Positions 26,037-38,845 of a DNA stretch of 64,000 nt are shown here, piece after piece. The notes under the pieces are model-generated. The model made no database searches. It saw only the letters and a list, made by a program, of their open reading frames with translations, and was not told where the DNA came from. The position numbers and the translations under genes were made by a program. Positions within the stretch are counted from its first letter, which is position 1. Each line of letters begins with the position of its first letter. Source of the stretch: Eopsaltria australis. Lineage: Eukaryota; Chordata; Aves; Passeriformes; Petroicidae. The stretch spans positions 1,488,001-1,552,000 of the forward strand of contig JAVTVJ010000347.1 of the NCBI GenBank assembly GCA_034509425.1, in the 5' to 3' direction.

Positions 26037-29000
26037 TATAGTGGGCAAAATTATGTTCTGTTTCTTAAGGAATGATTAAATCAGGATAGAAATGAATACT
26101 TTAGTGTTTTCTGATTGGTACCATATACAAACTTGGTATAAGTGTTTACAGGAAAAAGTGTCCAGTGGTTCTCACCTGAAGTTCTTCATTCGACTTTGCA
26201 AGACTTCCATACAGATGAAAATTTTCACCCTTGGTACCACTAAGAGTGCCTGTCATTAGAAAATGTTGACAAAAATAGTTGTCATTATTGAGAACAAGTA
26301 AAGACATAAAATACACTTTCTTTTTGGAGGGGTTCAGTCACTGTTGAGAACGAGACCAGGTGGGAAACATGCCGTTTCCTAGGTTGACAAGACTACAATT
26401 AGTCCCTTGGGAAGCTCTTTGGTAACTGTGAATTTGACGAAGAATTTCCCATTTGGAAGGGTGAGGGTTGCATGATGTGAGAAACTGCTCACATTCCAAG
26501 GACACAACAAATATGGGTTGGAAGTGCTGAGGGAGCCCTGCTCCTCCAGTCTGTGGAGGTTTATGAACCAAGCAGGGACTGACAGATGTGCCATCCCCAC
26601 GCAGCAGCACTGCAGCAGCTCTGCCTAGGCCAGCCTCATGCTCTTTCAAAGGCTTCAAAGCAAGGATCAGCCCACGGAGCCAATGGAACAGCACAAGATA
26701 TCAGAAGAAATTATGAAAAGCAAATACCAGACACTTATGTGCTCAGTTCATCTCAGCTTCATCTGGAGCTGAGAATAAGCAAGTTTCATTTATCAGCATA
26801 TAATGTGTTAAAGGCAATGAGAACACAGATGTCTTAGCATCCTTTCGGCACTGACTCCCTGGGAAGGGCAGTCTATCTCTGAGTGCAGTTCAAAGGGCAG
26901 AGGATCTGTTATGAATCAAAAGCATCCTAACTTGCTGAGGAAGGCATAAATGCCAACATGAGTGGTGGATACATAGGAGGCCTGCATTTCCAGCTTCCCA
27001 ATTTTGTGAACCTCTTAGGTTATTCACATACACCACCCAAGCAAAAATGGCCCTGCCCCAAAAGAAAATTGTTATTGCAAAGTCAATCCCTTTAATGTCA
27101 TGAAATGCCAGAATTAAGCTTGCCTTTAATGTGACATCCTGTTGTGTACATATTATGATACACTTTTTTAATGATACAACTGCACCATTCTTCTTTCAAG
27201 AGATCCCTTCTTCATTCAGTACACAGGAACAGATGAGATTTCTTAATGAGATTCTAGGCAGGATTTTTATTAGCACTGATCTTCTGCACCTTCTTTTGTT
27301 TACTGAACTCACTCCCAATACAGCTCTGAATAGGAAATTAAAAATGTAATATTTTATGTAATTATTCTCAAAGTTCAACTCAACTGCAGCTCAGTTTTAT
27401 GACTCAGTAATCCAAGACAGTAAACTAAAAAATGCAGACTAAGCAAGCTGTGAAAACATAATTTTCAGGTCTTGTGTCCCCAGGCTTCGTGAGATAGCCA
27501 TGTCCAGCTGCATTTACTGTGGCACTACTCTTACCCTCGTTGAAAGCTCTCCACTCAGCCCTAAAAGCTGACCTTTCAGAGAGCAGCATATTTCAGCTCA
27601 ACCCCAGAAAACACACATTTTTTACTCTCATTGGGCACAGTTACACCGATGTCCTCAGGCTGACTGACTGATGGTAGGATATGTTTGCACAGTACAGACT
27701 ACAAAGAATACCTGAAGGTATCATAGGGAAATATGAAGTTGAAAGCTTGAAATTCCCTCTGATCTATGCCAGGACAGACCAATGTGTCCAATGCCTACAT
27801 GCACACACAAAGAAGAAAAGAACTTCTTTCTTCAAAGGAAATCTGTCCACCTGAAGGACATATTTTTCCTTGAGTTTTGGTCAATCTATCCACTTGAAGG
27901 TGGAAAATTCCTCCAGTTTTCCAGGAGACAAAACATGAGGGATGCATTTGTGCAACCAGAAGCACTGGGCCGACAGCTGCCTGTAAGGCAGTGGCAACTG
28001 CAACATGGGAACCTTGACCTTCAGGCTGCCAAGAGGTCCAATATGCTATGCCAAAGGAAAAAAGAAGCACAAATAGCCCATTTGTTAAAAAAGAAGTGTA
28101 AACTGTAATCCATTTAAAGGTTTCAGAGAGGAAACCGTTAAGGAAAACCAGCAAGTACATTCTGTGTGGGTTAGCTCTTTCACCCATGACTTCTTAACAC
28201 ACCAGCTCTAGGGGAACTTCAAGAAAGATGCAGGTATTCACATGCCCTCTTGAGTGCCTGGCATATCCTACCCAGCCTCCAGCCACCAAGGCAGAGGGCA
28301 AGGAGGTTCAATAAGTGCTACATTGTATTTCCAGCCCTGTGTGGATGTCCTGGCCACCCTCTGCAGTTTGTGTCCAGGCAGCTGCCTTGTTCCCCAACAC
28401 GCACGACTGCCCGTGTTTTGGCACGGATCGCCCGTGTGCTGCCATGCACCCGATGCTCCCACATTCCTGCCACTCCACCTGCCCAGCCAAAGCAGGGTGC
28501 CAGAGGCAACAGTGAGTCATCGCTGTGTTCACCCCAAGACACTGTTGCGTGAGGAAGATGGGTTCTTGCTGTGTTTTGTTTATAGTAGGGCTGAAGCTGT
28601 ACTTCCCACAGAGCTTAAAAAGTGAAAAAGAAAGCCTCAGATGACATTTCAAGGGAGGATAGCTTAGGAGGTGCCTTTTCTTTTAAACTAACCTCAGTAG
28701 AAGAATAGGATATAATCAGATAAGTGTCAAAATGAATGATGAATCCACATATCAGATAACTGACCCAGTTTTGAAATAATATTGTACTTTATTATTTTAG
28801 ATTGAAAAACAGGACTGTTCAAAACCTAAGGGATTAAAACTGCCCCAACTGCAGCCAATGGAAATATTGTCTTTGACTTCAACAGAAACAGAAAATGTCT
28901 TCAATTAATCTGGAAAAAACTTTGAAATGCTGGAGTGATTACTAGTTGCTGCCAACCATTAACTTTCCTCCTTTTCCTCCAATTGAATTATGTCCAGTTT

Positions 29001-31495
29001 TTCATGGGCAGTACATTTCATTGCCATTTATTTGCTCTCTTGCTTTTCTACAAGTTTTTGGGAGGAAGATGGAAAGCCACTCTGTTTCCAGAATTTATGA
29101 TGGGGGGAAAAAACAGCTTAAAAATGAGGGGATAAAAGGAGAAAGAAAGACTGCTTTGGTCCCATGGAGCTGGCAAGAGAGATTGTTATCTCCTGGAGAG
29201 AGCTGAGGGGTGAGCTTACAAAATATGCCAATACTATTGACCACCCTCCCTCAGAGCAAAGCCTTGTTGCTGGTGTCTCACTGACTGATCTGTCATATTG
29301 GAGTCCCAGCTTTATCCACTTATACCCACTCTGTGAAAGACAAATCCATAATGATAAAGGTAACATGTATATGCAGGATGATGCTGGACTGTGCATGAAC
29401 AGTCATCACTTTACCACAAAGAACATTAATCAGATTTCCATTGCTATAAAGGTCTTGTTTACTTTTTCTCCTCTTCCTTTCCCTTGACCCAGATCCAGTC
29501 ACATCCTTTGCATTAGCTTTGTGCTTATCAGTACATTCATGCTTTGAGTCAACTCCATATGCTATCACAAATTATTCACCTTTTTTCCAGTTTAATATTC
29601 TTCTCAATTCCAGTAATTAGAACTGGCTCGGTGAAGGGTCAGAAAACACAAGCCAGTGCATGTAAGGGGAGGTAGGCCAAGGCAGGAGGAGGACAGGGAG
29701 AAGGGCACAGAACCTCTTTATGTGGAAATGAGCTGTTAGACAATCTCAAGCCCAAACGTGTAACTTTACTTGTGCAGCTTTGCTGCAGACACTTTAATTT
29801 TTTGTTATGTGTCCTGCAGGCTTCTCCTAATAGCCATCTGCAGCCTGATAGTAATTATATAGCCTGGCTCAAAAGATTGAACAATAATATGAAAAGGTGA
29901 ACATAAAGAACTCCAAGAGAAAGCTACCTTTTCAATATTTCAGAGGCCTAAGATGTCGAGTAGTATCTACTGAGGTCTTTCCAAAGCACTTAGCCAACCC
30001 TTGAGAGCTGGACATTGTTTAGTTGTAGCATCTTTGTCTTTGAGAACCTATCCCTTACCTCTCAACAACTTCCCGGGTCATTTAGGACCACATCTTTCTT
30101 TCTACAATAAAGGCTGAGAAACAAGTGTGGTAACACCCCCAAAGACCATGCAGCCCATGATCCATAGCTACTGCCAATAGTGGTGTTTATGCAGTATGTG
30201 GAAGCAGCAGTGAGACAGCAGCTGGGAGCTGTTCCCTCACATAACACAGTTTTTCACTGGAAAAAAGCATATCTATTCAGCTTATATTCCACCTAGTTCT
30301 CAGTACCTGAAGCTCTACCTACAAATACAAGCTGCCAAAGAAAGATAAAAATGGAATGCAAAATTATTCAAATATCTGAACTCTACAATGGAAGGCCAAT
30401 GTCATCTTTCTTGATATAGCTGGTGTATTTGCAAATTAGCATTTCAGCCTCACTAGTATTTGCTGAGGTAGCTAACAGCATGTTTTATTTGAGATGCCTG
30501 GAACATGTTTAGCCTTACTAATAAATCCAGTCTTCTGTTACATGTAGTAATACACAGGTTTCTACTTGGGATTTTGAACAACTATTTCATTATATAGTTA
30601 AAGCTTTTTCCTTGGTGGGAGTGCCACAGAATTACACAGGTCTTATGAAAAAGAAGATTTAAGCAGGATGGAGTTATGAGAAATTTGAGAAGAACAAAGG
30701 TTTCTCAGGGGGGGATCCGTTTGACCAAAACCTGCACACATACATATACTAAAAGGGAAGTTATAACTAGCATTAGACTGAATTCTTCTAAGCATGGAAT
30801 CTTTTGGCTGGATCTGCTGTTCTTCCTTCTCGGTCTGCTGCTGTATGTTCCCAACAGCATACACTGAGGGAACCTCGCAGCCTTCTCTGCCCCTTTGTAC
30901 CAAGCATGGATCCGTGGAGGGCACAAACCCAACAATGCTGCCTTGGTGCTGCTACCCAACAGCTGTGGCTTTGGAAAGAACCAGCTGGCAGCAGCTAATC
31001 CAACAGGCAAAACCTGGGAATCCTGGTGTCAGCGCCATGGAGCGTGGGAGCACTGCAGGTTTGGCAGGCAGATGGTTGCTCCTTTACACAACTGTGCAAA
31101 GTACAGCTCTTGTGATAAAACATTACAGTTCATGACAGGTTATTTGGGACAAGGGTTACATTTCCCTGAGTCTTATCTTGGTGCCTGATGCATTCTTTGG
31201 CAGAAATGGGAATTTGGACAAAGATTAAAGAAGTTACGGATGTGAACAACTGGGTTACCACAAGGAGGCTGTATGCTGTTACTGGCTGTATTAGGAGAGG
31301 TTAGAAATGTGAGGCATATAATCATTTACAGGCATAGGAGAGAAACCAGGTAGTTATCTTCTACAAACCTCAAACAGAACAATGGAGCCTTGGGGAATTT
31401 GGTAATGCGAAGCATGGTTTGGGTTCCAACTCTTACCTCACCTGCTTAGGTTTAACTATTTCTTCATACTTGAAGTAAAAATTTTCCTGAATATG

Positions 31496-31531
31496 TATTA
31501 TTATTATTATTATGCATATATACATATATAG
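31496..31531. repeat. ATT microsatellite followed by TA-rich tract
   Basis: About five ATT units run directly into a CATATATACATATATA tract. It is a simple sequence repeat, likely polymorphic. Confidence 0.85.
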
Positions 31532-34500
31532 GAGAGCTTGAGCCGAAACAGGGAATATAAGCAACAGAAACATTTACTTTGTGCTAAGCAAGGTTAGAAA
31601 TACATACTCAATTATATGAAGGTGTATCAATATTTTAAAAGCTTTTTACATATATTTCTTACTTTATCATCATAGATTTAGTATCAGCTGGTGAATGGCC
31701 AGGAGAATATGGTTTGTCAGCCCTCCCAAGGCAACAAGTCGTAAGAAGAGGTAAGGACACAGTACATGCTTCATCTACCTACTCCTCTGACCTTCTGCAG
31801 AGGGAAATAAGAAGGTTGCCATCCGTCTCTGAGCCTGACATCAGGGGTTTGCCAGGGAATATACAGATCAAACCAACATCCCCCTCAGCAGTCCTGACCT
31901 TTCCAACAGTCCTCTTTGACCCAGTGCTCTCCCCTCCACTTCTCAGTCACCAGTGTTTCTGTATTAAATGCCTTTCAGGGTTGCAGCCCACCAATTATGC
32001 TGTTTCATGAGTGCATAAAGGCTGCCATAGGGCAGGGATGCCACTAACCAGTTCCTGCCTCCTGTTATCTACATAGATTAATGCAGTTGGATGAGAGAGA
32101 GCAGGACAAGAACCATATCCAACAAACCATTGCCCAATTCACTGCCTGGGGGTCCCTGCTGGAACGGGGGCACAACAGTGGGGCACAGCGTGGAGGGAAG
32201 CTGTGTACCTGCCTGCAAAGCCCTCTGCAACCCACAGGCTGCTTCTCCTCACAGGCATTCTCCACTGCCAGCATCCCTGGCAGGCTGTCACTACTGTTTC
32301 TTATGCAGTAATCCCACGGCAGACTTTATGGGAAATTGAGGCTCCTACTCAAGGGGAACTGCATCAAGCCCTAGAGCTGAGGGCATACAGGTAAGGTAAG
32401 CAATAATTATTTCAGGTATTTAAACTAAGCCTTCTGTATCCCTCACAAAGCAGCCTGACATCTCTGCTCCTCTGCTTGTCTACCTGTACACAAGATCATT
32501 TGCCAGTTTCTCAGCGATGCTATAAATAACAGCAACATATTACAAAGTGCTGTAACTCTAAGTACTAGGCCAACTTTTAAAATTGTATCAATTAGTCCAC
32601 CTAGAGAAATTTCACAAGGGATTTTCAGTAACTTGATTTCTCTTTGAAATGGAGTCTCCAAAATATCTGTAACTTGCCTCTGAGAAGTACTGATCTGGTG
32701 AAAACACCTGGGAGGTATGAATGGTGTTAACAGTAACCTTCAAAGAGTATGTCATAGCAAATACTGAGTTTCTCTCTAAATGCTCTCTTTTGCCAAGGTT
32801 TCTTCTTACTGTTGTGATTTGGCATTCATCTCTGTCTAAATTCTTTAAAAAATCACCAACCAACCCGTTTCATTCATAGAGACAAGGGGAATCCATTTCC
32901 AATAATTTTCAAGTTTTCAATAGAACTTTACACTCCATATAAAATCAAATACACAATATGATGCAGAAGAAATGAAAATACTTTGTAATTAAAGATTTGG
33001 AGATATGGCCCTTTAAAATGCAAGAGGATTATTCCCATTTGGTTCATTGTTACCTGACCAAAAGCCTACATGATGAGCAATCTTGTAAATATTGACAACT
33101 CCCACCAGGAACTATAACTTACACTGCAGTAACAATACTGAAGGATGAAAGGAGACAGAACTGCAACACACAAGTTGCCAGGCAATGAACAAATACACGA
33201 AGGGGCATAAAAACATATCCTGTCTTGGGAAATTTGTGGTATTTCCAGATTTGCAGATTTAATACCGTGGCAGTTTAGTATCTTGAGCTGGACGTGACCT
33301 GAAGGAACATGGGTATGGAAGAATCAAATTCATATTCGGCATCCACACAGCTCTCAGATGTCTGTTTTCTCTGGCAGGGAGACTTCAGTACATTAAGGCT
33401 TCCATCAAACTGCTCCCAGGATGGGAAAGGCTTGTGGCTGCAGGTTGCTGCCTGGCAGAGGAATATGCCTCCAAGTGGGACCACTGAGCTCAGGCCACCT
33501 GCCCCAGCCCACCCTAAGGCAGGAGCACAAGACAGTACTACAGCCCCTCTGCCTTTCAGTGGCCTGGGTGTACCTGGCAGTGCGACTCACTGGCTCTGCT
33601 TTTATTTCCCAGCCTGTAAAAAACTGAAGGCTGGAAACTGGCATTAAAATAGACATAGAAGCTGTCACTAATGCATCTTACTTAGGATTTCTACTAATTT
33701 TTTCACTAAGGATCAGTACTTTATTCTTAGCTGCTAAACTTCTTTATGTAAAAATTTGCTACAGCTTGAGTGCAGCAAGAAAGATGAGACAGTTGCTAAA
33801 GAGAAAAATATGATTTTTCTGCTTTTCAACTAATTTTTGAATGCTCCAACCCACATTCAACTAATATTTGTGGGTTTGTGGACTCTTTTTAGGAGATGTT
33901 GATGATGGAATTAGGACTTCTTGGTGTATTGTCCCTTCAAGAAAAGTGCACACACCTACACTCCTATCTGTGGTGGGAATTCAAGTAACCAAGGAATTCA
34001 GTCGCTTCGTTAAGATGCACACTCTGAATTCAGGCTTTTGTAAAGCTTAATCATCAACAAAGTCTTTGGAAGAACTTTGCACTCAGCCACTGTTTTTTTT
34101 ATGTCTAAAGAAGAATTTCACAGCTTCTGATACCATGAACCAAGTGATGCATTAAAGACAACAACTCAGCATGCAAAGAGGATGAGAAAGTAGTCTCCAG
34201 CTTTGCTATTGAGCACCTGGCATTCTTTTATTTTATATTACACAGTTATCTACTAAGAAAAAAAAACCCACAGGTCAGCTTATGGAACAGATAAAGGTAA
34301 TCCTATAATAAAGGGTCTCCATCTTAGAAGATGCTGGAAAGAAAATAAACTGGAAAATAATTTGGAAGTTCTTGTTTTCTTTGCAATACTTTGTATCTTG
34401 TGGACGTCATCATAGAGTTGCTTTAGGACAGATTCGGATGCAGTGACAGTTGAATTTGTAGGACAGTGCACTTCCAAGGAAACTGGTGGTGGCAGGAGAA

Positions 34501-36070
34501 AAAGGTAAAGAGGATGCAACGGGCATCAGTGACCATGCCAGAACGCTCTGAGAGGGAGCAGCTCAGCAATTTGCACACAGAATAATTCACACACTACAAC
34601 TGCTACTACTGCCAGCAGCTTTCATGGCATGATTAGATATGCCCAAGTCAGTCAAGGCACCATAATCATCACCTGTGCACAGACACAGAAAAAGAATATG
34701 TGGGCTACTCAGAAATGAGAAATTCAAGCTCCTTGCAAAAGGAACACGCTAATACAGACCAAAGTGGTGAAAAAATATGATTATATTCACTTTTCACATA
34801 AATGTACAAAATTTTATAGACTGAAAGGCATAATTCATCCTTAATGAAGTAAAAAACTTCAACCCTCAAAACCATTATCAATCAAAATTCACAAAAAAAA
34901 AATTCCTAGAAATGCACCACTTAGACTCATGACATAACTTAAGGCTACTACAGTTATTTCTGCATCAGGCAACAGCAAGAAACAGAAATTTTAAAGCAAT
35001 ACTGACAAGCCACAACAGTGTCTTTCATACTCTAATTGAGAAGTTAACTTGGAGAGGAATAAGCATAATCAGTTAGACCAGAGTAAGTCCCCAGTAGTAA
35101 TATTCCTCAATGCAAAGTAAGAAGACTTTAACTGGAAGATACATCAGAAGATCATTCACTTGAATCTTTTCAGTGTCCTGACTTCCTTCTCCCCCCAGAC
35201 AGATCATTTAATCCAAGTTGCTAGTCAGTAAGACTTTCTTCATCAAGAAATAATTGACTGAGCACAGATCTCTCCATCCAGTGCCCCAAGAAATGCCTGG
35301 AGGCCTCCTCACTCAAAAGGAAGCAGTTATTGCATCTGCTGCTCACCTCAGTCAATTACACTGGACACAAGTGCACATCATAAATTATAGACCTGGAAGC
35401 ATAAAACCTTTATTTTAAAAAAATTCTATCAAACATACCATTTCAAAACTTTGAAAGTGGATTGTTTCACTTGAAGTCTTTTCATTTTACTCAGAGAATA
35501 ACACAATATACAGCAATGCCAGCTCAACAATCACCTTGAACAAAGCTGCTTTAAAATTTTTTTCAGATGATTCATGAAGTAAAACAAATCTTTCTTTCTT
35601 CCTTCTAATAACAGCCTCATCACAAGACGTCTGCTTGTTACTTATTACTTTTAATGATAGACAGTAGAAGAAAGGATTCTGTAGGAGTGGCCTCACCTAT
35701 GAGTCTACATATCTTTCATCTCTCCCAGCAGATATATTCTCAAAGACCCAAGCTACTCTATTTAGATTTAGTGGCAGCTGATTTGAATAGCTTTGCAGCT
35801 ATACAAAACACAAAGTGAGTTATCCTCGGTGCAGAAAGGCAAGAACATGTGAAACAGCTCCTTGCTGTGCAGGTTGCAAGTCACATATTCACATATTCTC
35901 CCCCAATCAACCTACCAAGTTACAGGTACATCAGCCTTTTTCACTCAATGACTGTCTTTGGACTGTTCAGAAAAACTAGTTAAGTCTTGCAGCTGGGAAT
36001 ATGGGTACAGAGTAAACGAATAACATCATGCAAAGTACTGCCTGCATGTTCAGAGAAGCTTTTTCCATAT

Positions 36071-36159
36071 TAAGTGTATTGGAAGTAATTATACACGATA
36101 CTCAGTGTTCTGGACATAATTATACAACATTAAGCATGTGGGCAGGTATTATACAATGG
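36071..36159 (+). repeat. Three degenerate 30-bp tandem units
   Basis: Three consecutive units share the frame ...AAG/CAG/AAG-(T)G-...-TAATTATACA or TATTATACA (starts near 36071, 36101 and 36131). The copies are well diverged, so this is an old minisatellite-like duplication. Confidence 0.5.
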
Positions 36160-38555
36160 TGGTTTGTCTTGAAGTCATATTTTAGGTGATGTGCAAATGA
36201 ACATTTCTGCCTATGATGCTGTCAACTTTAGAATGGCTTAGTCCTCCACTATGGATCACTCCACATTGCCAGCGCAGATACATTACAGCTAGAGGAGAAA
36301 AAGCTTCAGCTGAAGGCGGTGAACACTTCATAAACAGAGCTGGCTTGTCACACTTATGCTGAAGATTGCAGTGTGAGAAAAGAGTTTACATCTTTATCAG
36401 TTTTACTGGTGCAGAAGGAAAATACCTTGATTTTCTGTTATAAACAATGTATTAGCTCCATAGATGACAACACTAAGCACAGAGGACTGGAAATAGAGCA
36501 GATATTGGCACTAAAATAACTGAGAGCTGAGTTTAAATACTGAGAAAGACAAGACACTCAAAATGTGCTCTTGAATTGCAGGTCAAAGACTAGCATTAGT
36601 GGTGAGCTGAAGAGTACAGACTGCCTAATAGCAGCCTGTGATATAATAAAACTGATCTTAATTTCAAAATCTTGTGTATGTTGCTGGAAATGTTTACAGT
36701 GCTTTATACACCAGCACACTCAAAACAGCTGTGATTATACCAAATACCCAATTCTTCCAGAAAAGTTTCCCACTAACACAGGGCTCTTGCTATCAGCCAA
36801 GTGAACTGAGAGCATGGACCCTAAACAATATAGACAGGTTGGCTCAGATTCATAAGATGACAATGTTAACTTTCATTTGGTACAACAAGGTTTGCTCCAG
36901 ACCCAGGCTCACTGCTCCAAGAGCCAGAAAGGGACTAACACAGCTGTTGGCTATCAGGTGCTACTTATCACTGCCAGGACTCCTCAGGTGCTTCGGCTCT
37001 AACACAGAGCTGGTGAAAAGCTGAGGCTGGATGGCAGCATGGTGGCACCGACATGGAATCTGGATATTTTGGTGTAACAGCCCTCAAACTTCCAGGGCAT
37101 TGTCCCCTTAGATCTGAAATAAAGTAGAACTTGGCCTTTCACATGAGGTATATGCCTCATCAGACTGCCATTGATAAGTGTGAGACTTTTGGCCTTTTGA
37201 TATTTCAAAAATAAAAAGGGCTGTGGGATTTTTTAGCTAGAAGAAAAGATTGTTTTCTTGTTCCCCAAACTAAGTCAACCAGCTATCTCCAGATCTACTA
37301 TAGTACCAACAACAGCACTGCTTTCAATCAGGCCAGCCTGTACAATTTCAGCCAAAAACATGAGGGGTTCTTTTTAAAAAATGAGCTCCTAAAAAACAGC
37401 TCATTATAAATTGTAATTTTAATTTTAACATTACTGCTTGTTCTGTCAGTGCTGCCCTTTGTGCAGAAACTTATGTCATTAAAATACTTTTGAGACTTTT
37501 TACTTTAAGATCTTCCACTAATGCATTTTCGTTTTGTTATTCTACTATCTTGGGAGCTTATTCTATCCTTTAGGCACGTCATATCCTGGAATAAAGACAA
37601 TCAAGCAGTTATTGTAAGTATAGTCATTCAGTTAATGAAGTATCTAATAATACAGTTCATCCATTAGTGGACTGTATTGCAATTTAAATACTTTACTGAC
37701 TCTCAAAGTGTTAGTTTATCACATACCAGCCCTGCTTGTCCCTGTGGCCTATGATGAGCTTTATGAATGTAACAATGAGGGTCCAGGAGTAATGAATTTC
37801 TGCTTCTCAGCAGTGAGAAACTTTCCCTTCATGTTAATGTTCAGTGCCTTTTGTCTCTTCATTTAGTAAAGACTTAGCACTAATAGGCCTTCCTTCTATT
37901 TTTTATCGAACGCAAAATACACGCCTTGACGCGCCCCCGCATCCTCTTTCCTGAGACAATGCTGTTGCAATTCCCTCCAGAACAATTCCCAGGTAACAAA
38001 CCCATTCCCACCATCTTCACGAGCTGGGCTTATGTTTGACACCACAACACGCAGGTTCCGCACCCGGAGATGCAGAGGCGGCTCTGTGGGGGATAAGGCG
38101 CGACCTCTCTGGATTTCACTCCACCCACTCCGAGCATCACGCTTTTCCCCTGTGCTGCGATCGGTAAAATACCCAGCAGCGTTCGCACACTGTCCGCGCT
38201 TTGGGACCTCTCAACCAGGACCTTTATTGTGGCGCTCTCAGGCCCACCAGGGTCCCTTTCCCCCGGAGCACCAGCCCGGCCAGCCGTGGCCCTCGCTGCC
38301 GGGACACGCTCCGGCCGCCATGTCGCCTCGCGCAGGGGAGCGGCGCCTCCTCCCCCGTGTCCGGGGCGTGGGCCGGGCGTTGGGAGCAGCGGCGCTCACG
38401 GTCGCTGCCGGCACTGCGGCTCCCCGGGTTCGCTTCCCCGGGGCCGCTCCCTTGCCTCGTTCCCCGGCGGCTTCGCGCCGAGAGCGCCCCGGTGCCGGCA
38501 GGCCGCGCTCAGCCCCGCGCTCGGCGCTGCGGGGGCGGCGCCTGCCGGCGGAAAG

Positions 38556-38566
38556 TGCTGAGTCAC
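38556..38566 (-). promoter_or_regulatory. GCLC: Antioxidant response element in the GCLC promoter
   Basis: TGCTGAGTCAC reads on the minus strand as GTGACTCAGCA, a full RTGACnnnGC match with an embedded AP-1 site. It lies about 130 bp upstream of the GCLC start codon. NRF2-small MAF binding to such sites drives GCLC in mammals. The wider context on the minus strand, CCGTGACTCAGCACTTT, closely resembles the human GCLC site known as ARE4 as I remember it. Confidence 0.7.
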
Positions 38567-38587
38567 GGCCTGACGCGCGGCCGCCGT

Positions 38588-38593
38588 CACGTG
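38588..38593. promoter_or_regulatory. GCLC: CACGTG E-box in the GCLC promoter
   Basis: The palindromic E-box is preceded by T (TCACGTG), a context used by USF, MYC/MAX and TFE/MITF factors. It is 22 bp downstream of the ARE and 102 bp upstream of the ATG. A second CACGTG lies in coding exon 1 at 38756-38761. Function is inferred from motif and position only. Confidence 0.4.
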
Positions 38594-38695
38594 CGGCGCC
38601 GGGCTCGGTCCCGCCGCCGCGGCACCGAGCGCACCCGCTCCGGCTCCGGGTCCGGCTCCGCTCGCGTCCTCGGCCTCCCTCCTCTCCCGGCCGGC

Positions 38696-38845
38696 ATGGG
38701 GCTGCTGTCACAGGGCTCGCCGCTGAGCTGGGAGGAGACGCGGCGGTACGCGGAGCACGTGCGGCGGCACGGCATCCTCCAGTTCCTCCACATCTACCGC
38801 GCCCTGCGCGACCGCCACAAGGACGTGCTCAAGTGGGGCGACGAG
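38696..38845 (+). CDS. GCLC: GCLC coding exon 1
   Basis: It codes for residues 1-50, ending KWGDE, with donor GTGGGT at 38846 (phase 0). The last residue is catalytic-site Glu50, while Glu52 is on the next exon. The reading frame is also open for 165 codons upstream and into intron 1 because the island is GC-rich; neither extension is supported by homology. Confidence 0.96.

Larger units (their letters stand above)
17961..38039. other. Long intergenic region between KLHL31 and GCLC
   Basis: About 20 kb without a recognisable protein-coding gene. All open frames are short and lack family motifs. It contains a perfect TGCTGAGTCAC element at 24981, an 11-bp-stem hairpin at 24713-24738, a 22-bp tandem duplication at 25993-26036, an ATT microsatellite at 31496-31531 and a degenerate 30-bp triplication at 36071-36159. 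Recognisable CR1 or LTR copies are absent here, which is a notably repeat-poor interval for this window. Confidence 0.5.

Noticed and set aside
26338..26694. Minus-strand frames of 118 and 73 codons with plausible-looking protein text
   Set aside because: Two frames overlap, neither matches a family I recognise, and there are no splice signals or codon-use support to call a gene or pseudogene.
38201..38695. In-frame open extension upstream of the GCLC ATG
   Set aside because: Homology starts exactly at [10 protein letters not shown]. The extension is arginine- and proline-rich, as expected from translating a CpG island, and its lack of stops follows from the GC content.
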